A program made the translations under genes and the position numbers. Below the pieces are notes generated by a model that was given only the letters and a program-made list of their open reading frames with translations, did no database searches and had not been told where the DNA came from. Positions 1 to 11,880 of a stretch of DNA of 64,000 nt are shown here, in pieces. Positions within the stretch are counted from its first letter, which is position 1, and every line of letters begins with the position of its first letter. The stretch is taken from assembly GCA_947034885.2 (NCBI GenBank), contig OX344756.2, forward strand, positions 20,257,489 through 20,321,488. The letters run 5' to 3'. The DNA is from Thuidium tamariscinum (Eukaryota > Streptophyta > Bryopsida > Hypnales > Thuidiaceae).

Positions 1-628
1 TGAAAAGAACAAAAATAAAATATATTCTAAGAACGAACTCCCATTAATCAATTAGCATAGGTAAAATGATGGCGGCTTCATGAAACGAAAACTAGCATTG
101 AAATAACCCTTCAGGTCGACTCAACCTAAATTGCATCTTCTTCTAGAATATAACAATCAAGTGCACTATTTTTATGCCGAATCAACCTAACTTGATTCCA
201 CCTCTAAGAAACAAGTGCACAGAAGTTGCAATTTAGGTCGACTCAACCTAAATCGTAATTCTTCACTAAATAAAAATTAATCCATTAATTTGTGGATTCA
301 TTCCAAAACAACATCTCCATCAAACACTCATACATCAAATGCAAGAATTCGTTGAAAATACCAAGCAGTCAATAAAAACCTGCAATAAAGATTGCATTCA
401 CTATAACAATAATTTTTATTAAAAGTATTTAGGAAAACCAAAGCAAACAAACTAACACCTTCTGCAATGGTTTGGTAGAAACCAATATGCAACGAAAGAC
501 AATTTCCAGCAGAGCCAAATCAACACCAAATCCAATCCAAACCAATTGCTGTAATAATAACATTTGACGACATATATGATGTAACTTAGACACTACCACA
601 GGAAGTACGTCTTCAGAACTATAACACC
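1..628. other. AT-rich 3' flank of the DUF7869 gene, no gene seen
   Basis: No supportable coding frame. It contains two copies of the 21-bp palindrome family (111-130 and 232-252), plus a half site near 180 that keeps only the right arm (ATCAACCTAA). The rest is AT-rich and would hold the 3' untranslated region of the minus-strand gene that ends at 629. Confidence 0.6.
111..252. repeat. 21-bp palindrome family, copies 1-2
   Basis: Two copies, at 111-130 and 232-252. Both have the arms AGGTCGA and TCAACCTAAA around a central C; the right arm has A where the consensus has G. They lie 3' of the DUF7869 stop codon. The family consensus is TTTAGGTCGA, one variable base, TCGACCTAAA. Confidence 0.85.
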
Positions 629-3169
629 TTAAGTGAACATTTCAAGGCTCCGGTTTATCACTTCAATTTGAGTAGCTGGAATCTTCAACAAGCATTGTCG
701 AGTATCTTTCTTGATTTGAGACTTCCATGCTGTCATCAAAGCATTAGTATGCTCCCAAATTGGAGGATCATTTATATCCACCTTCCAACGCAGACCTTGT
801 GCACTATCCCAACCAGTATAGTAGTCTTGCACATCCTGGTCTCTTGATGTCGGACGGAAGTACTGGATGAGCACACAATTTGGGTGCTCCGGGTTGCAAT
901 CCGGATTCGACAATGCCCTTGCAATCCAAACTGGCCGTGTATCACCATCTGTAGGACAAACTGCTACAAAATAACCTTCAAAGAGATCACGACCAACCCT
1001 AAAAGATGGTTGTGGACGACCACGCAAAGGCCCAACATAAGCATCGTCCTCTCCAAACTCCTCAAGTTTATCACCATCTTCTCCTAATTGATCGGCTTCA
1101 ATGGCTTCAACTCTAGTACTTGGCCAGAAATCGTCCTTCAAAACCGTGGATGGAAGTAGTGGTTCTTGCAAAGCATTCTTCACATCACGCCAGTAGTGTA
1201 CCACATGCTCATAACGCCTCCGACACTCTCCTGTGACATCTGCATTGCATAAGTTCTCCCAATACTTCACGAAGCCTCCAATGCCTTTTTCAATGTCCTC
1301 CAATCCTCTCATTGGTTTGGGGGAAACAGGCAATGGCATGCCACGAGGCCACAGACTACGTCCCTCAGAATCTTCCTTCCACAATTTGATACCTCTACCA
1401 TCCTCCCCTAACCATTCAAGATCAGTGCAAAGCAATTTGTACTTCATAACTAGAACTCCATTTGAATCCAAGTAGAACTTTACTTGTTGTGGCTTTGTAT
1501 GTCCAACAAGCATCTCATCACCATCAACAAATGAACCCGCTATAAACCCCTTGAAGTCTGGCACCTCTTCAATGAGGTGGGGAATAGTTGGAATGGATTC
1601 CACGTCCATGAACGACTTCATGAGTGCTGGAACTGTTGGGAAGTTCTCCTTCTTCAATAGCATACTCCATCTCCCAAACAATGCATCGATGTCGTCGTGT
1701 GTGTGCCCAACTATCATGAAGTTCACGTAGACCTCTCGAAAAATCTTGTTGGCCACCAAAAGAGACCAGAAACAAAAAACATATCGATTCTTGTTATCAC
1801 CAGTGGCATTGTCCATCTGCACATTAAGAATCGGAGGCAATGGTGTTCCAAAAACAAAGGTTTGTGGTGGCGGCGGTAGTGCCGCTTCACACAATTCCGC
1901 ACCCTTCAAAACCTTTTGAAATAAGTTGGTGGACCCTGACCCCACAAACAACATTCTTGAAGAAGACTTTGGTGGTTCTTCTAAGTCTCGTAACAACCTT
2001 GCCATGGAGCCGATAGTATAGTTCGAATCATGGGGGAAGATATCCAAGCCATAATGGGCATACCAGACATCACCATGACCGTGGGCAATCATACCCGTGA
2101 CGGAAATTGGCAACTTTACAAAACCGTTGGTGTCCTTACTCTTGTGTGAGAAGACAGGGCAAGCAGTCTTGGCATGATCCATCTTGTCATGCATGATTGT
2201 GAGACACTCATGTGGAGAATTGAAAGAACAGTAGCGATTGGCGTAGTAGTACTCTCTATGAGCACGAGCAATAGCTAGATGTTTGTCCAACCTCCGTGAC
2301 CACTTTAAAGCGCTGACAGATCCAGCCAAAGCGCTCTTCCTCAACTCCTGCAATTGATCACAAGTGGCACACCTAGCAAAATTGTCCCCTGGCTTTTTTA
2401 CTTCGAACTCAAAGAACTTCTTCGACCTTATTTTGCTCAAATTGGAGAGGGAGATATTTCTCAACCCAAAGGCAGCGTTGGTGTCATTGATTGTTTTCAT
2501 TTGACCTTTCCATTGAAAGGTAGATGGCAAAATCATAGAGACAACTTTCTCTCCTGACTTGGTACTCCGTGTTTTATGTGGCATGTGGTCTGCCTCCTTC
2601 TCGAGGAGGCATTTCAGTGTAGCAGCTGCCTGCTCAGTGTGTCCCCTTAGCTTCAGCAACCCGAAGTTCCCATGGTCCCTTGCTTCCCGTTTGTCGTTCG
2701 CATATCGTTGGTAGCAGTAGAATGTTGCCTCTGGAACTCCAGAAATGAGCATCCACGCTCTCATGCACACACTGATCCCCTCCACGACAACCATTTTCCT
2801 CCCATCCGAGTCACGATGAACGGACCTATGAACTTCTGTCTTCATATGGGCCCTGAACTTGAAAGTTGAACGTTGGTACATGCGTTCTCGAAATGCTCGT
2901 ATCTTCTCCCTCGGAAACGGCTGAATGCAATTTTTGGTGCAGCAGATTTTGCAGGACACAGCGTTGATGGACTCTTGTGTGAGAAGTTCCTTCGCTCTCA
3001 ACCCAACTTCACGTGGTGGATTTCGAACCACACTCGTGTACGGTCGAGCAGATGTCAGTGATGGCGGGTTTGAAATACTTGCTTGGAGGCGGTTAAAATT
3101 ATCCCGGGCCTCGTGGTCACGAAGGCTAGCACCTCGACAATGCACGTAATCGATTGGCCAAGCCATCAA
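629..3169 (-). CDS. DUF7869-type transposase-like protein (RNase H-like fold suspected)
   Basis: This is an uninterrupted 846-codon frame, the longest in the window. Cysteine clusters CKICC (73-77) and CATC (267-270) suggest metal binding. Three acidic motifs follow: MHDKMDHAKTACP (326-338), VQMDNATGDNKN (450-461) and GHTHDDIDALFG (488-499). Their order and spacing match DUF7869-domain proteins, which occur in many copies in non-seed plants and invertebrates and look like DDE/RNase H-fold transposase relatives; that fold assignment is inference. The last ~150 residues contain a WIARAL segment like the small chromatin-reader domains often found at the end of plant versions. The frame ends in TAA. 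The upstream 94 codons (3185-3466) are in the same frame, separated only by one TAG, so the true start is probably 3466. Palindromes lie on both sides. No terminal inverted repeats were found, so whether it is mobile or domesticated is open. Confidence 0.75.
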   Translation of the reverse strand: MMAWPIDYVHCRGASLRDHEARDNFNRLQASISNPPSLTSARPYTSVVRNPPREVGLRAKELLTQESINAVSCKICCTKNCIQPFPREKIRAFRERMYQRSTFKFRAHMKTEVHRSVHRDSDGRKMVVVEGISVCMRAWMLISGVPEATFYCYQRYANDKREARDHGNFGLLKLRGHTEQAAATLKCLLEKEADHMPHKTRSTKSGEKVVSMILPSTFQWKGQMKTINDTNAAFGLRNISLSNLSKIRSKKFFEFEVKKPGDNFARCATCDQLQELRKSALAGSVSALKWSRRLDKHLAIARAHREYYYANRYCSFNSPHECLTIMHDKMDHAKTACPVFSHKSKDTNGFVKLPISVTGMIAHGHGDVWYAHYGLDIFPHDSNYTIGSMARLLRDLEEPPKSSSRMLFVGSGSTNLFQKVLKGAELCEAALPPPPQTFVFGTPLPPILNVQMDNATGDNKNRYVFCFWSLLVANKIFREVYVNFMIVGHTHDDIDALFGRWSMLLKKENFPTVPALMKSFMDVESIPTIPHLIEEVPDFKGFIAGSFVDGDEMLVGHTKPQQVKFYLDSNGVLVMKYKLLCTDLEWLGEDGRGIKLWKEDSEGRSLWPRGMPLPVSPKPMRGLEDIEKGIGGFVKYWENLCNADVTGECRRRYEHVVHYWRDVKNALQEPLLPSTVLKDDFWPSTRVEAIEADQLGEDGDKLEEFGEDDAYVGPLRGRPQPSFRVGRDLFEGYFVAVCPTDGDTRPVWIARALSNPDCNPEHPNCVLIQYFRPTSRDQDVQDYYTGWDSAQGLRWKVDINDPPIWEHTNALMTAWKSQIKKDTRQCLLKIPATQIEVINRSLEMFT

Positions 3170-3184
3170 TGAGTAGACCCGCTC

Positions 3185-3466
3185 CTAGGGGATGTCCTCT
3201 TCAGAGTGAGTCTTCGAGATGTGAATTGCAACATGGGTGTCCCCGAGAGGGCCATTTGAGCCCAAGACGAGGTCTGAGGTTACACTATGACAAGTTCCTT
3301 CCCCGACGAGCGTCCCCTGAATGTTGTACAATGTAACACACATTGTATTCCAAAGTCGGCGAGGCAAACCTTCACACTCGGGAATGCCGATATTCATTCC
3401 CTCGAGGACTTGGAACTCGTCGTCTGAAGAGTCCAAGGAACCCCCATGCATGATCGAGGAAGACAT
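3185..3466 (-). CDS. N-terminal part of the DUF7869 gene, ended by an in-frame TAG
   Basis: The 93 codons start with MSSSIMHGG and end EEDIP at TAG (3185-3187). The next codons (ERVYSL) run without a frame change into the 846-codon frame below, so both pieces are probably one protein of about 945 residues. TAG is one C-to-T change from CAG (Gln). The frame is acidic at its start (DSSDDEF) and has no recognisable domain. Just upstream on the minus strand, TTATGCAG precedes ATATC-ATG, a plausible 3' splice site, so the start codon may follow a 5' UTR intron containing the palindrome cluster at 3553-4139. Alternatives are a genuine stop with re-initiation at 3169, or readthrough. Confidence 0.55.
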   Translation of the reverse strand: MSSSIMHGGSLDSSDDEFQVLEGMNIGIPECEGLPRRLWNTMCVTLYNIQGTLVGEGTCHSVTSDLVLGSNGPLGDTHVAIHISKTHSEEDIP

Positions 3467-3552
3467 GATATCTGCATAATAAAATTAGAGTAAGTAAGTA
3501 GATTTAAATGAAAAGAGATCAGAACACAATGAAAGCATACTTCCATAAGCCA

Positions 3553-4139
3553 TTTAGGTCGAATCGACCTATTCTACCATTCCTAGAATATAATTCTGTG
3601 TCATTCAATGCACATCAATCTTCTTGCGCCAATTCAATTTCATTTAATTGGAAATCGGATTTTCTTTAGAAATCAAGGATATTGCAGTGTGTTTCGAAAA
3701 TAGTTCCAGGCCATGAATTAGGTCGAATCGACCTAAATATACCTATTTCGTAATCGTTTCAGATGATCTTATGCTTTCATAAACAAATAGGTGTAACTGT
3801 ATATATAGTACCTTCCAGTTCATTTAAAGTATGCAAAACATTCCCACACACTTCAGATAGGCCTATCTTTTAGGTCGATTCGACCTAAACTAATCTGCCT
3901 ACTCTTCTTTCAGATATTATTGATAATCATATTCGAGTACCATTCGATTCTTTATCTCATTAAGAATATTTCTGGAACAGTTCAGAAGATACTCAGTTTA
4001 GGTCGAGTCGATCTAAACCCTAGTCGTCCTAGACAAACTAGTACTGTAAGGTCCATTTAGGTTGACTCGAGCTAAATGGGTCCCTCTGCTGGGAACTCGG
4101 ATAAGACATTCCACTACATTTAGGTCGAGTCGAGCTAAA
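3553..4139. repeat. 21-bp palindrome family, cluster of six (copies 3-8)
   Basis: Copies at 3553-3573, 3718-3738, 3869-3889, 3997-4017, 4056-4076 and 4119-4139. The copy at 3869 has perfect arms; the others carry one to three arm substitutions. Central bases differ (GAATC, GATTC, GAGTC, GACTC) while the arms stay fixed. The cluster lies immediately 5' of the minus-strand DUF7869 gene, probably within its leader or first intron. Confidence 0.9.
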
Positions 4140-6716
4140 TGGCTCCGGATTCTGCGGGAGTCGTCCTTCGTAATACCGCTCTTGTATGTTCCGGGTTTTA
4201 CGGCGAGAAAGTAGGAGTCGTCTCTCTGTCGCAGAGACTGTCGAAAGCACAATCGAAACACACAACGTCGCATCGCAATATGCACCACTGGAGTTTGAAA
4301 TGCTATCATAAACAATCAACAAGCAAATGTATCTGTCGACGAGGAATGCTGTGCGACTCCAGTGTTTGACAACATATTAATGTTCACAGTGAACTGCACA
4401 GAATACCCTGCACAGGCTACAGAAATATAGTATTTCATACCCAAAGTCACCAAAGCTTTCCTCCACGACCTTCGACACCACGGTCCTGTACAGCGTATTG
4501 CAAACAACCTTCAATGCACAGAACACCTAACGCTCGTAGGACACGCCGCGCGCAAAAGAAAGAGCAGCAAGAGACCTCAAGAATGTGTTACCGAAAATGA
4601 GAGAAGCTCGCCCTCTGGAAGGCGTTGGAACGTAGGTCGAATGATGACCAATTCCTGGCGGGAGGGAAAAAGGCGGCAAGTACAATGGGGACGTTTGAAT
4701 TAGGAAGTACCGCCTGCAATTTCTTCGTCGCTGATCGGAATCTGTTGTCTTCCATTCCTGTTTTTGGAAAAAAGTAGACGCGGAATTGTGGTATTTAATG
4801 ATTTCGGCTCGTTTCTAAAACTGTGGGACACTTCATGGCTACACTCAGGCATTAATAGAATTTCATTTCATTGGAGTCCCAAAAAAACATAATAGTATCT
4901 CCAAGTTATAGAATATTTTAGAACAAGTACTTCTAAAACTGCATTCCATTGTAAAGTACAGGGCACACATCCGATTTGTTGCACGTTGTGAAGGGCAAAA
5001 ATTCCGCTCTTTCTTTGGCCGTCATAGGAGGTCATCTTTGCTGTCTACAGCTTCAATATCACTTCTTTAAATTCTGTATCCAGATTTTAATCTCCGATTT
5101 ATTCCCTCCTCCTTGTCAGGCTTTTCCTTTTATGCGTTTCCATTATGGTACAAAATTCTCTCAAGAATTTCAATTCACGTTTCATACAATGATTGGAATA
5201 CAGCACAATTATTCTTTCTACTTAATATTGTCTTGATTCTCAATTCAGGAAGAAGTCCACCGTCCCAACTTTTAAAATAGACTGCATTTTAAGTTACGAG
5301 AAGAATCTTCTTGTCAAATTTTGAGCCTCTAGATGCTTTGTAGCTAATTAAAGGATATTTTTAAGCGTTTTGTTTAGGAATAAAATTTGTAGTTCTTGCG
5401 TAGTAATGGCCATTAATTAGGGGAAATATGACTCTTTTCCTATAGAACTATTGGATTTAGGATTCAAAATTTAAGGTTTCATGTTCAAGGTTTTTAAGGT
5501 CCACGGTTTCAAGCTCAGATTCGAAGGGTAAATTTGTAGGGTTACAATTCCTGAAAATTTTAGTTTGCACATAATCAATACATCTCTCGTGCAATTGTAA
5601 AGTCTAGAAGTAGTCATCTTTAAGACATACAATTTCATAAAGATAAAACTTTTAATGCGTACAACATAGACGTTGTTTCAAATTTAATTTTCCCACGAAA
5701 TTTTAAAGATCTCAATTCCACCTACCTTTGTTTAAGAGATATTGAACTCAAATGAAGAACAATTGGAGGCCTCATTAATTTCTTCTAATCCCACATTTAC
5801 TTCATCCCCAAAAAATGGAACATTGTATTTTATAAACAAAAATCCATTAAAAGACATTTTCGTTAATGCAAAAGCATAGGAAAAAAAACGTACAATTAAC
5901 AAATATTTGTATACCTCCTAAAAGATGCACAAAGGAATTATAATTTGTACAGCTTGCCCCTTGAAAATTATTCACGAACAATTGAAATAAAATTTGAAGT
6001 GCTTCTTCTTTGAAGAAACTAGATCGTTCAAGTACTTTGATTAGTATGCCTTAAATAATTGTAGAAGTTGCAAATGTTTAATGAAATTCAAATGCATATA
6101 AAAAACAAAATTGTAGGCTTGGAGGACTTTGAGCTCCTAAGGTTCATTGAATTGCAATAAACATCCTAAACATTTAGACAAAAATTTAATTAAAATTAAA
6201 ATTATTTGATTGGAACAATATTTCATGGAATTTCCATGAACTACGACTGGAATACACAAAATTGGTACAAGATGGTTTTTTATTAAATTTGATCTTCTTA
6301 TATTGTACAATTAAAATGAAGACCAAACTTTGATGACCACATTCTAGAATATCCTATCCATTTAATCAAGTTCTCAAAAAGAAAGAAATATGGTTGAATA
6401 TAAATTATAAAATTGCAATGTACTATTTTCGCATATGAAAAATTGGTACCATTATTTAATCCTTTGATATGTTTATCATATAATACACCTAGAATTTGAA
6501 TGAAGTTTTCTTAAATTTTTTTAAAATGAAACTCATTCTAAAGAAATGCAAATGACCTACAAAACAATAATCAAAACTACTATGTATAATTCATATAAAT
6601 TCAAAGAACATTGCAATGGGCAATTGGGCATAGGAAAATAGTAGAACTTATATATATAATGGTTTAGGATTGAAAATAGTGTCCACTAGTTCTTACACAT
6701 TAAACAGTAGAATATT
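4140..6716. other. Non-coding, AT-rich; possible promoter side of the DUF7869 gene
   Basis: No supportable gene. 4140-4760 is less AT-rich and would hold the promoter or first leader exon of the minus-strand gene; a palindrome half site (TAGGTCGAAT) lies near 4632. From 4860 to 6716 the sequence is low-complexity AT-rich DNA with faint similarity to the satellite further right. Confidence 0.5.
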
Positions 6717-6759
6717 TTGAAATTTAATTTGAATACAAAAGATTCGTATTCTATAACAT

Positions 6760-7700
6760 TTGACATCTACATTTCTTTTGGCTTTAATCAAGTTAATTTA
6801 AAAACATTTACATGTAATTTCAATTTAATAAAAGAAGTACGCCAAAGTAACTCAATTTCAACTGAAGGATTAAATAGGAATGAAACACTTGGGAAGTATA
6901 ATAGAATTCCGAATGGTTCATACAACATGAAGGTTCATTGGCATTCCAACGCACACATTTTTTTTAGTGGCTTCCATGCACGTGAATTTTAAAACATTAG
7001 CAAACTTTTGCGGTTTCCTTTAGAAATGCTGGGGTTGCTTTTTATGTTGCATTTAATAAGAAAAGAGCAATAAGTATGAAAGAAATTAAAATGGGCCAAA
7101 AAACATGAAATTTTAATGGCATTCCAACTTACAAATATTTCTTTTTGGCTCCCATGCATGTGAATCTTGAAACATTTGCATGCTCCTGCGATTTCCTTAA
7201 AATATGGCAGGGCTGATTTTTTGGTTGCATTCAATGAGAATGGAGCAATAAAATCCAAAAAAATTAAAATGCATCGTAGAACATCAAAGTTCAATGGCAT
7301 TCCAACTTACACATAATTTTTTTTTAATTCCATGCACGCGAATTTTGAAACATGTGAACACTTTTGCGATTTAATTTCTCAAAACAGTAGGGCTGCACCC
7401 TCTTTGTCGCATTTCATGAGAACGGAGCTGTAAGATCAAAAGAAATTAAAATGGGTCATTGAACATGAATGTTAAATGGCATTCCGACCAATGTAAACAT
7501 TGTTTTTTAATTCTATACAAATGATTTCAAAACATTCGCATGCTTTTGTAATATAATTATCAAACAATGGCAAAAAGGTGTATACTTTTGAATCAAATAG
7601 GGCTAAAACAATTAGATTTCATGACGACTAAATTAATCATAGAATATAAAAGTTTCGTAGCATTGTAACTTCGATTTTTTAGTATTTCACTTTCTTGTAT
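6760..7700. repeat. Diverged tandem repeat of about 178 bp, related to the main satellite
   Basis: The landmark GGCATTCC recurs at 6940, 7118, 7296 and 7478, with a weaker copy near 7659, giving spacings of 178, 178, 182 and about 181 bp. Each unit carries a degraded form of the CATGAATGTT core, an AATGGCA block and a poly-T block in the same order as the 9-12 kb satellite. This looks like an older part of the same satellite. Confidence 0.7.
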
Positions 7701-9030
7701 AGAAATTTCAAAACATTAATAAGTCTTTGAAGTTATCTAGAAAACGACAAGCTCTGTATTACATAGGAATTATATTTGTAATCAAATACCAATGCTTTAC
7801 TTCAAAACAAGTCATTCAACATGAGATCACTCCATCATTTCTTCTTCCTTAATTTTCTCGGGCTTCTATGCAAAGTAATTGAAGAAAATAGTAGCAATTG
7901 AATTAGATAAGGATAATTGATTATTTGAGATTCAATTCATATTGATTACAACATATTATTCTTCATAGAGAAACGGACATTGAAATTCCTTCAATTTTTT
8001 TTTGGTTTTCTTGGTGGTGAAATCAAGAGTTCTTAGGCATTTGCAATCAATGTAACTAATTTTGTGAGATTGCACGCCTTTTCACTATGACCCACAAATA
8101 ATGATTTTCAAAAACGTCATTATTTTCTTCAAAGGGATAGCTCCAAGACGTTCAAGATTGTTTTTCGAGAATTTTCATATAGAAGAACGTTTATAAGTTG
8201 CATCTATTAGAATTCTCATTTTAGATTGAAAGCAACATTCTTTTTCAAGCACTTGAATATGACTTTTTTGTACATCATCAAATTCTAATCAAATATTAGG
8301 CATTGTAGTTTGAATTGAGATTAAATTTGTTTAACTCAAGGTTTCATATTGAAAAGTACGCTTGTCCTAAAGCATTGATGATAATAAAAAGACTTTTAAA
8401 ATAAAAGAGTGGCACTACAATCTAAAAGCGTGCATGTCATGTTTGAAGTAATGAATACAATTGACAACTAAGAACCTTATGATGGCAAGCGTCATGATGC
8501 CATTATTGTTGTAAGGAAAAGCATTGATGTAGCTTGTGTCATATTATTAATCCAAACCATCCATTGAAGACATATCAATTGAAAGGCCATTGTTTTGAAA
8601 ACAAAGAATGTTTTCATTTTTTCTTCTATTCCTATTTATTCCAATGAAATAATACTGATTTCATTGAAAAAAAAGGATAGAACACTAGTCTGTGGCACTA
8701 TATTATGAGAACAACAACAATAGAAAGGAAGGCAAATAAAAATTAATTTAATCTCATACGGTAAGATTATGATATCCTAAGGTAAATGTATAGAAAATTG
8801 AACTTCAATTTCTATTGAACTGCATCTAGACAAAGCATTTAAGAAACAGAAAGCAACTTCCATAGTGTCTCAAGTCTAAACTCTAAAAAGTTTATCCAAT
8901 CTATGAATTTATCCAATCCAATCCAATCAATGAATTTAGTATGATCCAACATCCAAAAGCACTAATTACAAGTTTTTCAAATAAAACCAACGCAAACAAT
9001 TATTTAAAATATAAAATCCAAAATGGATAA
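7700..9030. other. Non-coding AT-rich spacer
   Basis: No gene and no clear repeat structure. A short direct repeat of TTTATCCAATC-type sequence lies near 8890-8930. It separates the old and young satellite tracts. Confidence 0.5.
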
Positions 9031-11880
9031 CGTCTACCTTAGTTTGTCCCCCTTCACGTGAAATTTCAATCCTATGTCCGTGTAGAAAAAAGCACAAAGG
9101 AAGTGGCAACGTACCTTATTTTTCAAATTAAACAAAAATAAACAATTTCAAGTTTGTAATGCAAATTTGTCATAAAACATGAATGTTTCATGACATTTTA
9201 ATTTCTCCATAGTTTTTTTATTCTCCATTCGCATTGATTATCAATTCTATAAGTCATTCTATATTGAATCCAAAAAATGGTAGGGCATCCTTTTTTTTGA
9301 AATTAAACACCAAATAGAGAATTTCAAGTTAGTAATAGGATTCTGTCATAAAACGTGAATGTTATATGATATTAGAACTTCTCCATATTTCTTTTCGTCC
9401 TCCCTTTCCGTTGGTTTTCAATCCTATAGATATATTTTGAATTAAGCCCAAAAAAGGGCAGGGCATCCTATTTTTTGAAATTCAACAAAATATAGACAAT
9501 TTCAAGTTTGTAATGGGAATTTGTCATAGAACATTAATGTTCTATGACATTACAACTTCCCCATATTTTTTTTGGTCCCCCTTTTACGTTGATTTTCTAT
9601 TCTATACGTCATTCCAAATTGAATCCGGAAAATGGCAGGGCATCCTTTTTTTTGAAATTACACTAACAAGGCACAATTTCAAGTTTGTTATGGGAATTTG
9701 TCATAGAACATTAATGTTCTATGACATTGCAACTTCCCCATATTTTTTTTGGTCCCCCTTTTACGTTGATTTTCTATTCTATACGTCATTCCAAATTGAA
9801 TCCGGAAAATGGCAGGGCATCCTTTTTTTGAAATTCAACAAAACATAGGCAATTTCAAGTTTGTTATGGGCATTTGTCATAGAACATTAATGTTCTATGA
9901 CATTGCAACTTCCCCATTCTTTTTTATTCTCCATTCGCATGGATTTTGAACTCAATAGGTCATTCTTAATCGACCATGAAAAATGGCAGGCAAAGTATTT
10001 TTTGAAATTACACTAACAAGGCACAATTTCAAATTTCTTATGGGAATTTGTCATAGAACATTAATGTTCTATGACATTGCCACTTCTCCATATTTTTTTT
10101 GGTCCCCCCTTTGCGTTGATTTCCTATTCTATAGGTCATTCCAAATTGAATCCGGAAAATGGCAGGGCATCCTTTTTATGAAATTCAACAAAATATAGAG
10201 AATTTCAAGTTTGTCATGGAAATTTGTCATAGAACATTAATGTTCTATGACATTGCAACTTCCCCATTCTTTTTTATTCTCCATTCGCATGGATTTTGAA
10301 CTCAATAGGTCATTCTTAATCGACCATGAAAAATGGCAGGCAAAGTATTTTTTGAAATTACACTAACAAGGCACAATTTCAAATTTCTTATGGGAATTTG
10401 TCATAGAACATTAATGTTCTATGACATTGCCACTTCTCCATATTTTTTTTGGTCCCCCCTTTGCGTTGATTTCCTATTCTATAGGTCATTCCAAATTGAA
10501 TCTGGAAAATGGCAGGGCATTCTTTTTATGAAATTCAACAAAATATAAAAAATTTCAAGTTTGTCATGGAAATTTGTCATAGAACATTAATATTCTATGA
10601 CATTGCCACTTCTCCATATTTTTTCTGGTCCCCCCTTTGCGTTGATTTCCTATTCTATAGGTCATTCCAAATTGAATCCGGAAAATGGCAGGGCATTCTT
10701 TTTATGAAATTCAACAAAATATAGAAAATTTCAAGTTTGTTATGGGAATTTGTCATAGAACATTAATGTTCTATGACATTGCAACTTCCCCATATTTTTT
10801 TTGGTCCCCCCTTTACGTTGATTTTCTATTCTATACGTCATTCCAATTTGAATCCGGAAAATGGCTGGGCATTCTTTTTTTGAAATTCAACAAAATATAG
10901 ACAATTTCAAGTTTGTTATGGGAATTTGTCATAGAACATTAATGTTCTATGACATTGCAACTTCCCCATATTTTTTTTGGTCCCCCTTTTACGTTGATTT
11001 TCTATTCTATACGTCATTCTAAATTGAATCCGGAAAATGGCAGGGCATCTTTTTTTTTTAAATTCAACAAAATATAGACAATTTCAAGTTTGTTATGGGA
11101 ATTTGTCATAGAACATTAATGTTCTATGACATTGCAACTTCCCCATATTTGTTTTGGTCCCCCCTTTGCGTTGATTTCCTATTCTATAGGTCATTCCAAA
11201 TTGAATCCAGAAAATGGCAGGGCATTCTTTTTATGAAATTCAACAAAATATAGACAATTTCAAGTGTGTAATAGGAATTTGCCATAGAACATTAATGTTC
11301 TATGACATTGCAACTTCCCCATTTTTTTTTATTCTCCATTCGCCTGGATTTTGAATTCTATAGGTCATTCTTAGTCGAGTTCAAAAAATGTTAGGCAAAT
11401 TATTTTTTGAAATTTCAGTAAAAACACACAATTTCAAGTTTGTCATGGAAATTTGTCATAGTAAGAACATTAATTTTCTATGACATTGCAACTTCTCCAT
11501 TTTTTTTTTGGTCCCCCCTTTACTTTGATTTTCTATTCTAGAGGTCATTCCAATTGAACCCAAGAAATGGCAAGGTAAACTATTTATTGAAATTAGACAA
11601 AAAATACTCAATCTCAAGTTTATAATGAAAATTTGTCATTGAACATGAATGTTTTATTACATTCAACTTCTTCATTTTACCTTTGGTCCCCCTTTTATAT
11701 CCATTCTGAATTCTATTGGCAATGTGAAAATTAACCGACACAATGAGAATCGAATGTGTTTTATGAAATCTAGCATAAATTGTAGATAATTTTAAGTTTG
11801 GAATGGGAAATTGTGTAGAACATTTTTTTAGAAGGTATAACAACAATTTCAAAGTTCTTTACTAAAGTATTTTATGTCCA
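9030..11880. repeat. Satellite array, about 15 monomers of 174-178 bp, each with a 28-bp palindrome
   Basis: Palindrome starts are at 9168, 9344, 9522, 9699, 9875, 10049, 10225, 10399, 10575, 10751, 10927, 11104, 11280, 11454 and 11634, with a remnant near 11809. The core is TGTCATAGAACATT followed directly by its reverse complement. It is perfect in nine central monomers and imperfect at both array ends. The rest of the monomer has a poly-T tract, GGTCCCCC, a TTCTATTCTAT block and GGAAAATGGCAGGGCAT. A second monomer type (TTATTCTCCATTCGCATGG) makes a 350-bp dimer. Open frames across these units repeat with the satellite and are not genes. Confidence 0.95.

Noticed and set aside
9513-10900. 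Series of open frames of 71-111 codons with nearly identical products (MGICHRTLMFYDI type)
   Set aside because: They repeat with the 176-bp satellite period and simply read through the tandem monomers; no start context or domain.
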